A stretch of 64,000 nt of DNA from an uncultured Desulfobacter sp. (GTDB taxonomy: Bacteria; Desulfobacterota; Desulfobacteria; Desulfobacterales; Desulfobacteraceae), in assembly GCF_963677125.1 (NCBI RefSeq), contig NZ_OY781882.1:1868501-1932500 (forward strand). Reading direction: 5' to 3'. A program made the translations under genes and the position numbers. Positions 41,828 to 51,886 of this stretch are shown piece by piece (position 1 is the stretch's first letter; each line of letters begins with the position of its first letter). Below the pieces are notes generated by a model. That model was not told the origin of the DNA. It saw only the letters and a program-made list of their open reading frames with translations, and did not search any database.

Positions 41828-43093
41828 ATGAAAATCAAAATAAGTATACTGATTGCCGGTTTTGTTTTTCTTTTTGCAATGATTCTTACCGGCTGCGGAG
41901 AGCAGGACCAATCGAAACAAGCATCTAACAGCCCAGAGACAGCGGATGAAGTTAAAGGTGAGGTCGCTGAAACTGCAGAACAGACACAGCAAGTACCGAC
42001 CGCCGAAAAAAAGCTGAAAGCCGGTTTTATCTATGTTGGGCCTGTAGGTGATTATGGATGGTCCCATGCCCATGATTTAGGTAAAAGATATGTTGAATCG
42101 TTGTACCCCTGGCTGGAGACCGTTATCGTGGAATCCGTTGCCGAATCAGATTCCTTGCGAATTATGGATCGCCTTGTTCAGCAGCAAAAATGTGATGTGA
42201 TCTTTACCACAAGTTTCGGCTACATGGATGACACCCTTAAAGCCGCAGAAAAATATCCGAATACAAAATTCATGCACTGCTCCGGTTTCAAGCGCAGCAA
42301 AAACCTGGGCACCTATTTTGGTGATCTTTATCAGATGTACTACCTCAACGGCATGATGGCAGGCGCATTGACCAAGTCCAATAAACTGGGCTACGTGGCC
42401 GCCTACCCCATTCCCGAACTGATCCGCCACATCAACGCCTATGCCCTTGGCGCCCAGGCCGTCAACCCCGATGCCACCGTAAGCGTAAAATGGATCTATG
42501 CCTGGTACGGTCCGGACAAAGCCAAGGAAGCAGCCGAAGCACTAATTGCAGAAGGCTGTGATGCACTGGCGTTCACCGAGGATACCCCGGCAGTTATTGA
42601 AGTGGGCCAGGCCCATTGTGAAAAAGGCAAACAAATCTACACATTTTCCCATTATTCCCCCATGCAGGCGTATGGTAAAGATTCAGTGGTCTCCGGCCAA
42701 CGCATGGATTGGGGCGGCATGTATGCTAAAATTCTAAAAGATATTTATGAAGGCACTTGGGACCCCACCCAGGATATCTGGTGGCTTACCAAGGAGAAGG
42801 CGGCAATTCTGGGCGGCAGCCTTGATGACGCCGTCAACCCCAAGTTTATTGTACCTTTAACGCAGGCCATGATTCAAACTGAACAATATGGTGAAATCAG
42901 CGCCTATGACCTGGTCATGAAACGTTATGAACAGATGCAACAGGGCGTTGACGTATTTGATCCGTTCATGGGTCCGATTTCGGACAACACGGGTGACATC
43001 AAAATTAGGCCGGGGGAACGCGCCTCCAAGGAAGATCTGCTTTCCATGATGTATTATGTAGACAATGTAAAAGGCGAAATCCCCAACAAATAG
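41828..43093 (+). CDS. BMP-family lipoprotein, substrate-binding component of a nucleoside-type ABC importer
   Basis: A 421-residue lipoprotein with lipobox LTGC (Cys near 23), an acidic/Gln-rich linker (about 25-65) and a basic-membrane-protein (PnrA/Med-like) periplasmic fold: FIYVGPVGDYGWSHAHDLG, FTTSFGYMD, GYVAAYPIPELIRHINAYALGAQ. BMP proteins of this type bind purine nucleosides; other ligands are possible. I chose the ATG at 41828, preceded by TGGAGA; a TTG at 41816 covers that site. It is followed by an ATPase and two permeases. Confidence 0.92.
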   Translation: MKIKISILIAGFVFLFAMILTGCGEQDQSKQASNSPETADEVKGEVAETAEQTQQVPTAEKKLKAGFIYVGPVGDYGWSHAHDLGKRYVESLYPWLETVIVESVAESDSLRIMDRLVQQQKCDVIFTTSFGYMDDTLKAAEKYPNTKFMHCSGFKRSKNLGTYFGDLYQMYYLNGMMAGALTKSNKLGYVAAYPIPELIRHINAYALGAQAVNPDATVSVKWIYAWYGPDKAKEAAEALIAEGCDALAFTEDTPAVIEVGQAHCEKGKQIYTFSHYSPMQAYGKDSVVSGQRMDWGGMYAKILKDIYEGTWDPTQDIWWLTKEKAAILGGSLDDAVNPKFIVPLTQAMIQTEQYGEISAYDLVMKRYEQMQQGVDVFDPFMGPISDNTGDIKIRPGERASKEDLLSMMYYVDNVKGEIPNK

Positions 43094-43103
43094 AAATACG
43101 ACC

Positions 43104-44651
43104 ATGATAAAAATACAGCGCCTTGAAATGAAGGATATTTGCAAGTCGTTCCAGGGTGTCCATGCCAACAAGGATATCAACCTTGAAATCAATTCCGGGG
43201 AGATCCTGGGATTGCTGGGGGAGAACGGTGCCGGAAAGACCACACTGATGAATATTCTTTATGGCATTTATCAGCCGGATTCGGGCAGCGTTCTGATCAA
43301 CGGCAAGCCTGTACGAATTTCCAATCCGCTGGAATCCATTACTCTGGGCATTGGCATGGTTCACCAGCACTTCATGCTGATTCAGAATCATTCTGTGATT
43401 GAAAACATCGCACTTGGATATAAAGCCACCCCGTTTCTATTTCCCCAAAAAGTATTGCGCAAAAAAATAAAAGCATTTTCAAGCCAATTTGATTTCCAGA
43501 TTGACCTTGATCAAAAGGTGTGGCAGCTGTCCGCCGGAGAACAGCAGCGGGTTGAAATCATAAAAACCCTTTTAAACGGGGCGGACTTGCTTATTTTGGA
43601 CGAACCCACATCCGTTCTGACGCCCCAGGAGATCAAAGAGCTCATTGAAATTCTCCGCAGGATGAAAGCTGACGGCCATAGTGTGATTTTCATCTCCCAC
43701 AAACTCGATGAAATTATGGATATCTGCGACCGGGTTACCGTACTGCGTAAAGGACGAATAGCGGGGGCTGCTCAGACCAAAGATACGGACAAATTGGGAC
43801 TTGCCCGAATGATGGTGGGCAAGGATGTAGCTCTGACCATGAATCGGGAAAAGCTGCCTAAAGGAGACCGTGTACTCAGTGTCCAAAATATCCATGTCAC
43901 AGGAGACAAAGGACTTGCCGCAGTTAAAAACGTATCCTTTGATGTGTACAAAAATGAAATATTGGGTGTGGCAGGTGTGGCCGGGAACGGACAGCGGGAG
44001 CTGGCCGAGGCCATCACCGGTATCCGGGCCATTGACTCAGGCAGCGTGATGATCAACGGCAGGGACATTACCAATATGTCCCCCAAAAAGATTTATGATA
44101 ACGGGGTCTCCCACGTCCCCGAGGAACGCATCCGGTTTGGTATTGCGCCAGGCCTTTTACTATATGACAATGCCATTTTAAAACAGCATCATCTCAAAAA
44201 ATTTTCTAAACGGTATTTTCTTAAATACGAAAGCATTAAATTACATGCAAAATCCATTATAACCGAATTCCGGGTGGCCACACACTCCATTAACAACCAG
44301 ATCAGAAACCTTTCCGGCGGCAACATCCAGAAATTGATCCTTGGCCGGGAAATCAGCGAGCAACCACAGTTGCTGGTGGCATCTCACCCCACCTACGGGC
44401 TTGATGTCGGCGCCACCATGTTCCTGCGTGAACATCTGCTCAAACTTTGCAGCCAGGGCAGTTCCGTGCTGCTTTTCTCGGAGGATCTGGATGAAATTTT
44501 TGAACTGTGCGACCGCGTGGCCGTAATTTTCGCAGGCGAGTTTATGGGCATTCTGGATACCGATGATGAACAGGTCAGCGATATCGGCCTGATGATGGCC
44601 GGCTCAAAACGCATTGACACGAAACCGGTCAAAGCAAAAATTGCAAATTAA
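43104..44651 (+). CDS. Double ABC ATPase of the BMP-type importer
   Basis: This 515-residue protein has two ABC domains of the sugar/nucleoside class. The first (about 1-230) has Walker A GENGAGKTT, signature LSAGEQQRVE and Walker B LLILDEPTSVL. The second (about 255-500) has a degenerate P-loop (GVAGNGQREL), signature LSGGNIQKL and a site where ASHPTYGLDVG replaces the usual DEPTRGID, so it probably hydrolyses ATP poorly. It lies 10 bases behind the binding-protein gene. Confidence 0.94.
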   Translation: MIKIQRLEMKDICKSFQGVHANKDINLEINSGEILGLLGENGAGKTTLMNILYGIYQPDSGSVLINGKPVRISNPLESITLGIGMVHQHFMLIQNHSVIENIALGYKATPFLFPQKVLRKKIKAFSSQFDFQIDLDQKVWQLSAGEQQRVEIIKTLLNGADLLILDEPTSVLTPQEIKELIEILRRMKADGHSVIFISHKLDEIMDICDRVTVLRKGRIAGAAQTKDTDKLGLARMMVGKDVALTMNREKLPKGDRVLSVQNIHVTGDKGLAAVKNVSFDVYKNEILGVAGVAGNGQRELAEAITGIRAIDSGSVMINGRDITNMSPKKIYDNGVSHVPEERIRFGIAPGLLLYDNAILKQHHLKKFSKRYFLKYESIKLHAKSIITEFRVATHSINNQIRNLSGGNIQKLILGREISEQPQLLVASHPTYGLDVGATMFLREHLLKLCSQGSSVLLFSEDLDEIFELCDRVAVIFAGEFMGILDTDDEQVSDIGLMMAGSKRIDTKPVKAKIAN

Positions 44652-44673
44652 CAAAAACGGCAACGATATTCCT

Positions 44674-45765
44674 ATGATACGGATTACCACAAGCGACCGC
44701 TACAATATTACTGCTTTAAGATCCTTTATGACCAATGTCGCCGCCCTTGGGGCTGGTATTTTGGTCATCAGCCTCATTTTTCTTGCCGCAGGCGTCAACC
44801 CGTTGTATGCGGTCTCCCAGATATTTATTGAATCCTTTGGATCTGTTTACGGCATCAAGGAAACCATTACCAAAGCCATTCCTCTGATCCTCATCGGGGC
44901 AGGCCTTACCCTTGCTTTCAGAGCCAAATTTTGGAACATCGGTGCCGAAGGCCAACTGCTCATGGGTGCCGTCTTCGCCACATGGACTGCCCAGCATCTG
45001 GGCAATACCCTGCCATCTGTCATTATCGTACCGTTGATATTTACGGCCGGTTTCATCGGCGGTGCATTATGGGGCATTATTCCGGCCATACTCAAAATTA
45101 AATATGCCATTAACGAAGTCATCACCACCCTGATGCTCAATTATATCTGCGCAGAATTTTTAACCATGCTCATTGTTGGGCCATGGAAGGGGAAAACCCG
45201 GTTTGGATTTCCGGGCACGGATGCTCTGCCCGATGCCGCCATTTTAGGCGTACTGCCCGGGTCCCGTATTCATTATGCCACCCTGATCCTGGCCATTCTC
45301 TGTTCAGTGGGGCTGTGTATCTTAATTTATAGAACCCGGTTCGGCTACGAAGCTCGGGTGGTGGGAGAAAACCCCGATGCCGGCAAATATGCGGGCATTG
45401 ATTTTCTTAAAACCAGCCTCATTCTTATGGCCATTTCAGGGGGACTTGCAGGTTTTGCCGGTGTGGGAGAGGTGGCGGGCATCCACCATTACTTAGGATA
45501 TCCTGCCTCGGTCTCATCCGGGTATGGATTCACCGCCATCATTGTGGCCTGGCTGGCCAAACTGAATCCCCTGTATGCCATTGTGTCGGGGCTGTTTTTC
45601 GCCGGCATTATCGTGGGCGGAGATGCGATCCAGATATCATTAGGACTGCCGGCGGCCACAGTTGAAATTGTCAACGGCATCCTGCTTATCTTTCTGATCA
45701 TGGGGGATTACTTTTTATACCATAAGGTTCAAATCCACTGGCCTCGGGCCAACAGCTATCAATAA
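44674..45765 (+). CDS. Permease 1 of the BMP-type importer
   Basis: A 363-residue permease of the BPD_transp_2 family with 8-10 helices. The segments FRAKFWNIGAEGQLLMGA, INEVITTLMLNYI and VVGENPDAGKYAGI are typical of nucleoside-importer permeases (NupB/YufP-like). The ATG at 44674 lies 22 bases after the ATPase stop; a longer frame from 44614 overlaps the ATPase gene and is less likely. Confidence 0.92.
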   Translation: MIRITTSDRYNITALRSFMTNVAALGAGILVISLIFLAAGVNPLYAVSQIFIESFGSVYGIKETITKAIPLILIGAGLTLAFRAKFWNIGAEGQLLMGAVFATWTAQHLGNTLPSVIIVPLIFTAGFIGGALWGIIPAILKIKYAINEVITTLMLNYICAEFLTMLIVGPWKGKTRFGFPGTDALPDAAILGVLPGSRIHYATLILAILCSVGLCILIYRTRFGYEARVVGENPDAGKYAGIDFLKTSLILMAISGGLAGFAGVGEVAGIHHYLGYPASVSSGYGFTAIIVAWLAKLNPLYAIVSGLFFAGIIVGGDAIQISLGLPAATVEIVNGILLIFLIMGDYFLYHKVQIHWPRANSYQ

Positions 45766-45800
45766 TTTAACTACTTAATTCGGGCGTACATACAAACATC

Positions 45801-46721
45801 ATGGAAGAGATCATCATTTCAACAATTCAAAGAACCATGGTAGCAGGCACACCACTGCTTTTGGCAACAACCGGCGAAGTGATCTGTGAACGGGCGGGCA
45901 TCCTTAATTTGGGTGTGGAAGGCGTTATGGCTGTAGGCGCCGTCACCGCTTTTATTGTCACGATGACAACGGGGCACCCCTGGCTTGGTGTCGTTGCTGC
46001 CATGGCAGCAGGTGTTGCCGTTTCCCTGATCCATGCCGTGGCATCAGTAACGCTGCAGGCCAATCAGGTGGTCTCAGGCCTTGCGTTGACCATGCTGGGC
46101 TTAGGGTTGTCCGGGATGATGGGAAAGCCTTATGTGGGCCGCCCCCTGAGCATTAAAATGGATGATATGGCGATTCCCTTTTTATCTGATCTGCCCTGGA
46201 TCGGCAAAGCCCTTTTTCACCAAAGTCCCTTTCTTTACCTGGCAATAGTCCTGGCAATAGCCGCCTGGTTTTTTTTGGACTTTACCCAATTGGGCATTCA
46301 GATCAGATCCACCGGGGAAAACCCCAAGGCCACGGAGACCCAGGGAGTGAACGTTTCTTTGGTTCGATATACATGCGTTCTGACGGGTGGTGTTTTCTCC
46401 GCCCTTGCCGGGGCGCACCTGTCCATCTCGTACTCATCTTCCTGGGCAGAGGGTATGACAGCCGGTCGAGGCTGGATCGCAATTGCCCTGACCATCTTTG
46501 CCTTGTGGAATCCGGGTCGGGCCATTTTTGCCTCATTTATATTTGGCGGTATTTTTGTACTCCAATATCTGCTCCAGCCTTTGGGGATTTCTCCCAATTT
46601 TCTGGCCATGCTGCCCTACCTGTCTACATTGATCATTCTTCTGGCTATCTCTTTTAAAGACCCAAGACGGCTCAACGCCCCTGCCTGGTTAGGTGCAGCT
46701 TACAAACGAGGTGAACGATAA
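45801..46721 (+). CDS. Permease 2 of the BMP-type importer
   Basis: A 306-residue permease of the same family (NupC/YufQ-like): the start region TPLLLATTGEVICERAGILNLGVEGVM, then GLALTMLGLGLSGMMG and RSTGENPKATETQGVNV. It pairs with permease 1 to form the channel and ends the four-gene importer operon. Confidence 0.93.
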   Translation: MEEIIISTIQRTMVAGTPLLLATTGEVICERAGILNLGVEGVMAVGAVTAFIVTMTTGHPWLGVVAAMAAGVAVSLIHAVASVTLQANQVVSGLALTMLGLGLSGMMGKPYVGRPLSIKMDDMAIPFLSDLPWIGKALFHQSPFLYLAIVLAIAAWFFLDFTQLGIQIRSTGENPKATETQGVNVSLVRYTCVLTGGVFSALAGAHLSISYSSSWAEGMTAGRGWIAIALTIFALWNPGRAIFASFIFGGIFVLQYLLQPLGISPNFLAMLPYLSTLIILLAISFKDPRRLNAPAWLGAAYKRGER

Positions 46722-46818
46722 AAATTTGACTTTTCAAACTATTTTGTCCATAATTTTTTTTAGGTGTCAAGACACCACCCAACCGGGCAAACCAACGTGA
46801 TATCAAAAAGGAGTCACA

Positions 46819-47364
46819 ATGGAAATCTCAACCAATCAGTCCATTGACAGCATTGCCAAACTTTTCTTGAAAACAACCCAGACCATGCTTGAACAAAGCA
46901 CCGGTAAAGAAATAAATTACGCCAACACCATCCAGAAAATCACCAAAGTATGCATGATGCCGGACCTGACCTGCTTTGTTCAGTTCTACGGAGACTACAT
47001 GGGCCTTGTAATTTTCAATTTCAGTGATGAGGCTGCCTTTGAAATTTACAAGCACTACATGATCAACATGGGCATGCCTGAAGAAGAACTGGCCATATCG
47101 ATTTCCAACCCTGAAGTGGCGGATACCATAGGCGAAATCACCAATCAGCTCATGGGGCAATTAATAAAATCCGTTGAAGAAACATATGACCTGAATGCCT
47201 GTTACGGCCAGCCCAAAGCATTGACCATCAGTTCGGCCATCTCCTTGTCCATTAACGACACTTACACGGAAAACCGCCGCCTCTCCTTTAGGATCGATAA
47301 CTCAATTTTCCGCATTGAAATTGCCATGGAAAATTCTGAATTTATTGATGCAGACGGCCTCTAA
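46819..47364 (+). CDS. CheX/CheC-like protein (DUF3334 type)
   Basis: This 181-residue cytoplasmic protein strongly resembles the DUF3334 family, itself related to CheC/CheX phosphatases. It has KVCMMPDLTCFVQFYGDYMGLVIFNF, then YKHYMINMGMPEEELA and a helix EVADTIGEITNQLMGQLIK, which is where CheC/CheX carry the E-x-x-N catalytic pair (E and N present). It could dephosphorylate a CheY-type receiver. A GGAGTC ribosome-binding site precedes the ATG. It is 98 bases behind the importer operon and 33 before the protease gene. Confidence 0.75.
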   Translation: MEISTNQSIDSIAKLFLKTTQTMLEQSTGKEINYANTIQKITKVCMMPDLTCFVQFYGDYMGLVIFNFSDEAAFEIYKHYMINMGMPEEELAISISNPEVADTIGEITNQLMGQLIKSVEETYDLNACYGQPKALTISSAISLSINDTYTENRRLSFRIDNSIFRIEIAMENSEFIDADGL

Positions 47365-47396
47365 CAAAACCATCCCCAAAAGCGTTCTGGATAAAC

Positions 47397-48821
47397 ATGG
47401 GACCATTTAAACAGGCTGTAAGCCTTATTTTGTCTATCGTGCTGTTATTTCCTGCCACAACTTTTGCCATCTCCATTCCCGATGAGCTCAAACTTGGAAA
47501 AGAATATTTACAACTAATAAAAGACAAAGGCGTCATTCTTCACGACCCTGTTGCCCAAAAAATGATTGAAATAGTGGGCAATGCCATTGTCAAACAATTA
47601 CCACCACAACCCTTTCATTTTGATTTTTTCATGATCAATGACGACTCGTTTAATGCCTTTGCCACACCAGCTGCCAATATTTTTGTGCACCGTGGATTAA
47701 TTACGTCCCTTGATAATATTGACGAACTTGCAGGCATTTTGGCCCATGAAATCGGCCATGCTGTCGGCAGACACGTGTCCCAGTCCATTGATAGATCCAA
47801 AATAGTGGCAACCGGCAGTCTGGCCGGGATGATAGCCGGCATCCTTATCGGTGCCGCAGCGGGCAGTTCAGAAGCAGGCCAGGCCCTGACCTATGGCTCC
47901 ATGGCTGCCGGGCAGTCTGCCATGCTGACCTATACCCGGGAAAATGAAACCGAGGCAGATCAAAAAGCAGTTCTTTTTCTTGAAAAAACAGGATATTCGC
48001 CCAAAGGAATACTGGACAGCCTGTTGAAGATCAGGCAGACCGATTACCAGGGGGTTGAAAACATTCCTGACTACTTTAAAACCCACCCGGGTACAGCGGC
48101 CAGGGTGTCCCATTTATCGGCAATTTTGACAGATTACACACCACCTGCCGACAAACCTTCGCCACCGGAAAATTTTGACTACAACATGGTTAAATACCGG
48201 GTGATTGGGCTTTACGCCAATCCTGACGCCTATATCCCGAAAATTGAAATTGCCCTGCACAACGATCCCGACAATGTGGCCTTTCATTATGGTTTAGGTC
48301 TTTTATACGGCCGGGTCACACGGATCAATGAGGGGATTGAACAGCTAAATAAAGCCCTGGCAAAAGATCCGTTTGACCCCATGATTCTTTTGGAATTGGG
48401 TAGGCTTTATATCCGTAACACTGAATACTCTCGTGCCATAACGATCCTGGACAGCATGGCCGATGCCCCCCTGCTGGGAGACTGGGCTATTTTCAACCGC
48501 TCTGTTGCCCAAATCCAAAACGGCAACCTGCCGGCAGCCCAAAAAGGTCTTGAACATGTCCTGGATAATGGTAAACCCGGATTTGAAAAAGCCAACTATC
48601 ACATGGCCGAAATCATGTCCAGGCAGTCAGAAAAAGCCCTGTCGAACTATTACCTGGGGGTTTATTACGCCCGTATCCATGACGAACAAAATGCGGCTCG
48701 CCAGCTTGAGCGGGCCCTTGACACCCTGGACGATGAAAAAATGCGTGAAAAGGCCCAAAACGAGCTGGAAAATCTAACAGGCAAGGGCAGAAAAAGAACA
48801 AACCAAAGCAAACGCATGTAA
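47397..48821 (+). CDS. BepA-like periplasmic M48 metalloprotease with TPR domain
   Basis: This 474-residue exported protein has a signal peptide (about 1-24), an M48 zinc protease domain with H117-E118-x-x-H121 (AHEIGHAVGRH) and third ligand E186 (NETEAD), a glycine/alanine-rich hydrophobic stretch (about 137-175), and TPR repeats from about 270 to 460. BepA/YfgC proteins degrade or assist folding of outer-membrane proteins such as LptD. It converges on the hybrid kinase gene, with 6 bases between the stops. Confidence 0.9.
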   Translation: MGPFKQAVSLILSIVLLFPATTFAISIPDELKLGKEYLQLIKDKGVILHDPVAQKMIEIVGNAIVKQLPPQPFHFDFFMINDDSFNAFATPAANIFVHRGLITSLDNIDELAGILAHEIGHAVGRHVSQSIDRSKIVATGSLAGMIAGILIGAAAGSSEAGQALTYGSMAAGQSAMLTYTRENETEADQKAVLFLEKTGYSPKGILDSLLKIRQTDYQGVENIPDYFKTHPGTAARVSHLSAILTDYTPPADKPSPPENFDYNMVKYRVIGLYANPDAYIPKIEIALHNDPDNVAFHYGLGLLYGRVTRINEGIEQLNKALAKDPFDPMILLELGRLYIRNTEYSRAITILDSMADAPLLGDWAIFNRSVAQIQNGNLPAAQKGLEHVLDNGKPGFEKANYHMAEIMSRQSEKALSNYYLGVYYARIHDEQNAARQLERALDTLDDEKMREKAQNELENLTGKGRKRTNQSKRM

Positions 48822-48827
48822 GCCTGG

Positions 48828-51347
48828 TTAACTCTTTTTTTCATCAAGAATTTCTCTTATTTTTAAAGAGATATCCATCCTTGAGAATGGTTTGTTGATA
48901 AAATTCATTCCTCTGCCCAATATTCCCCTATGGGCAATCACATTACGCGTATATCCTGACATATACAGGCATTTTACATTTGGAACCGCTTTCAAAATTT
49001 TTTGGGTCAACTCACGTCCATTCATTGACGGCATCACAACATCAGTGATCAGCAAATCAATATTGATTTTAGAAGAATTTGCAATCTGCATGGCTTGTTC
49101 CGGTGTATTTGCCGCCAAAACCGTATACCCAAGTCGCTCCAGCATTTTTTTTACCATCTGAAGGATTGCTTTTTCATCTTCAACCAAAAGTATTGTCTCA
49201 ACACCTTTTTGTGATTTTTCTTTGGCAACGGCAGGTTCCTCATACTGTAATTTCTCATGTCGCGGTATGTATAATTTAAAGGTTGTCCCTTGTCCAGGTT
49301 CGCTGTATACGTTTATAAATCCATTGTTTTGTTTGATAATCCCGTATACGGTTGCCAACCCCAAGCCGGTTCCTTCTCCTATTCTCTTGGTTGTAAAAAA
49401 GGGCTCAAACAATTTGTTGAGTGTTTCCTTATCCATACCGCAACCATTGTCGCTGACATTGATAAGAACAAACTCTCCAGGCCTAAACCCCTTGTGCTGC
49501 CTGCAATAATCACGATCCAAAAGGATGTTGTCGGTTTCAATGGTAATTTTGCCGACATCTTTTATTGCATCCCTGGCATTGACGCACAGATTGGCCAGGA
49601 TCTGATCGATTTGAGAGGGATCTATCTTAACCGACCATAAATGTTGTTTAGGGTACCATAACAGATCGATATCTTCTCCGATCAATCTTTTAAGCATCTT
49701 GAGCATGCCGTCGATTGCATGGTTCGGGTTAAGTATTTTCGGAGAAACCGTTTGCTTTCTGGCAAAGGCAAGCAATTGGCGGGTAAGGTCGGCTGAGCGC
49801 AAAGCTGCTTTTTTGACTTCACAAATATTTGAAAACAAACGGCTGTCCGGGTCAATATCGTCCTGCACTAATTCAATATTGCCAAGAATAATACTAAGCA
49901 TATTATTAAAATCATGGGCCACACCGCCGGCCAGTCTGCCCACCGATTCCATCTTCTGGGCCTGGATCAGTTGCCCCTGGAGTTCTTCTTTATCCTGCTC
50001 TGCCTTTTTTTGTTCTGTAATGTCTCTAAATTCAACCGTCCTGAGTTCTTGACCTTTATAGGGAATATTCCTTGCTTCCAATCGCATTGGAAATTGCTCA
50101 CCGTTTTTGCGTAATCCGACAGCCTCATATGGTTTTTCATAGCCTGATAGTATTTTATCCATGACCATGGATCTTGATGGCTCGGCAATAAGTTGCAAGC
50201 CATCCATTCCAGTCAGTTCGTCAATCGAATACCCGGTCATGTCCGACAGGCCCTGGTTACAATCTATGATAACGCCTTTATCATGAATAGTTATGCCGCC
50301 AAAAGAAGCATTGTGCAGGGCCTTGAACCGGGCTTCGCTTTCACGTAGAGAATCTTCAACAGCTTTGCGTTCTGTGACATCTGTCACAATACCCTCAATG
50401 GCAATCAATTCCTCCTTTGCATTTCGAATACCGACGTTCCGCTGGTGAATCCACTTTGCTCCCTTCCCTTTATAAATCACCTTATACTCGTAACTGGCAT
50501 CTATCTTTCCTTTCAGAAGGCGTGCCCATTTTTCTTTAAAATACCCATGAAAATCAGGATGGATAATATCTTGAATCAGAATCGGATTCGAATACCAAAT
50601 TTCGGGGGCTAATCCAAATATCTTTTTTGAGGCAGGACTGACATACTCATATTCCCCATCGGGTAACGACATTCGATAGATCATATCCGTTGCATTATCC
50701 GTTAATCGACGGTATTTTTCTTCATTTCTTTTTAATTTATCTCGGGTTTTCTGAAAATATGCCATCAACATTCCCAAAGCGATAACAAATTCAAGAACGG
50801 CTCCCAAAAGATACCCCCAAGGCGCAAACCAGACAACGGGTCTTAAAAAAGGATAGTCTATTTTATGAGCCCCCCAGAGAATAAATGCAACACCAACAAC
50901 TGCGTTTTCTTTTTTTACCTGACGTTCTATTTTTAAAAACAAAATACCTGTTGAAATATAAATTGCGGCTAAAAAGAAAAATGTGGGTAACGTGATAAAT
51001 AAAAAGGAAAAATTTTGTAGGATGCTGATGAATATCCACCCAACAGTACCAACTGAAAGATATATCCAGAATTTTGGAAATTTTTTATTGCTATAGCAAT
51101 ATGTTCCCCACAATAACATGAGACCACTCACAAGTGTGCTAAACTGATTCCCGATCAAAAAAAAGGGACTTTTATATCCTTGAATTAAGCACAGCATAAA
51201 TATGAATCTCGTTGCATAAATAGCCCAACTTAGCGTCCAGATCCCAAGATATTTTTCATGATCTATCAGGTATAGATAAAAATAGGTAAACAATAAAAGG
51301 ATCGTTCCGATCATTGTAGCGATGACTGATGGAAGCAACCAAGACAT
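48828..51347 (-). CDS. Membrane hybrid sensor histidine kinase (7TM-PAS-PAS-HK-REC)
   Basis: An 839-residue sensor. About 200 N-terminal residues carry seven hydrophobic segments, then come two PAS/PAC domains (about 210-330 and 335-450), HisKA with RLAGGVAHDFNNMLS, HATPase (NLCVNARDAI, DNGCGM, GEGTGLGLATVYGI) and a C-terminal receiver with acceptor Asp in LLITDVVMPSMNG. The kinase class is the HDFNN type common in environmental sensors. No output regulator gene is adjacent, so its partner is unknown. Confidence 0.93.
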   Translation of the reverse strand: MSWLLPSVIATMIGTILLLFTYFYLYLIDHEKYLGIWTLSWAIYATRFIFMLCLIQGYKSPFFLIGNQFSTLVSGLMLLWGTYCYSNKKFPKFWIYLSVGTVGWIFISILQNFSFLFITLPTFFFLAAIYISTGILFLKIERQVKKENAVVGVAFILWGAHKIDYPFLRPVVWFAPWGYLLGAVLEFVIALGMLMAYFQKTRDKLKRNEEKYRRLTDNATDMIYRMSLPDGEYEYVSPASKKIFGLAPEIWYSNPILIQDIIHPDFHGYFKEKWARLLKGKIDASYEYKVIYKGKGAKWIHQRNVGIRNAKEELIAIEGIVTDVTERKAVEDSLRESEARFKALHNASFGGITIHDKGVIIDCNQGLSDMTGYSIDELTGMDGLQLIAEPSRSMVMDKILSGYEKPYEAVGLRKNGEQFPMRLEARNIPYKGQELRTVEFRDITEQKKAEQDKEELQGQLIQAQKMESVGRLAGGVAHDFNNMLSIILGNIELVQDDIDPDSRLFSNICEVKKAALRSADLTRQLLAFARKQTVSPKILNPNHAIDGMLKMLKRLIGEDIDLLWYPKQHLWSVKIDPSQIDQILANLCVNARDAIKDVGKITIETDNILLDRDYCRQHKGFRPGEFVLINVSDNGCGMDKETLNKLFEPFFTTKRIGEGTGLGLATVYGIIKQNNGFINVYSEPGQGTTFKLYIPRHEKLQYEEPAVAKEKSQKGVETILLVEDEKAILQMVKKMLERLGYTVLAANTPEQAMQIANSSKINIDLLITDVVMPSMNGRELTQKILKAVPNVKCLYMSGYTRNVIAHRGILGRGMNFINKPFSRMDISLKIREILDEKKS

Positions 51348-51633
51348 AACGCTCCTTAAGCTTTCTGCTTCTGTAGGCGATTGCAGCGGATCATAACAAC
51401 GAATATTTGATCAGCATACTAAGAATCCTACTTGGTTACAAATCTTTTGTTCCAAAGGCTTTTGGTTTTCAAATGATGGAAAGATAATGCCATCCCTGCC
51501 CACAGTTGTCAGATTCAAATAAAATCACATTTTGCCCTTGAATAAAATTAGGAGAGACTTATAATGATATTTAAAGACAATTATAGTCTTTTAAACATAA
51601 AACAAAGATAAAAATAATAGATAAGGTGATAAA
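51348..51633. other. Intergenic region with possible short leader frame
   Basis: An AT-rich stretch. A 15-codon frame (51564-51611, starting MIFKDNYSLL) has a good GGAGAG site before it and contains a small hairpin (AAAGAC-7-GTCTTT). It may be a leader peptide for the 47-residue gene, or chance. Confidence 0.35.
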
Positions 51634-51777
51634 ATGACAGAAAAAAGATTTGAAGATTACGTTGAAAATGATCAGGAAAGAAACGAAGGACATGTAGATA
51701 CCCGGCACAACAACTTCGAATGTGAAAATCCAGATAAGCATCTGGGATGCGACCCGGGTATTGATGTGGCCGGTTAA
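51634..51777 (+). CDS. Small acidic protein of unknown function, 47 residues
   Basis: This frame begins with ATG, has an AAGGTGAT ribosome-binding site at normal distance, codes for 47 residues rich in Glu, Asp and Asn with two cysteines (C30, C39) and histidines at 20, 25 and 36, and is followed closely by a hairpin terminator. The start MTEKRFEDYVENDQERNEG and the end GCDPGIDVAG look like a real small protein. I do not recognise the family. Confidence 0.6.
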   Translation: MTEKRFEDYVENDQERNEGHVDTRHNNFECENPDKHLGCDPGIDVAG

Positions 51778-51798
51778 ATCCCTTCAGATTTAAATTTT

Positions 51799-51823
51799 AG
51801 GGCGGTGATGAAATTACCGCCCT
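51799..51823. terminator. Hairpin between small gene and fusA (bidirectional)
   Basis: AGGGCGGT (51799-51806) pairs with ACCGCCCT (51816-51823) around a 9-base loop. It lies 22 bases after the 47-residue gene and 63 bases beyond the end of the EF-G gene on the other strand, so it could end both. The T tract on the minus-strand side is AAATTTAAATC-like and weak. Confidence 0.6.
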
Positions 51824-51886
51824 TACTTATTTGAAGCAGTCTAACACAAAAACCAGAAGGGAGAGATCAATTCTGAAGGATTCGCA

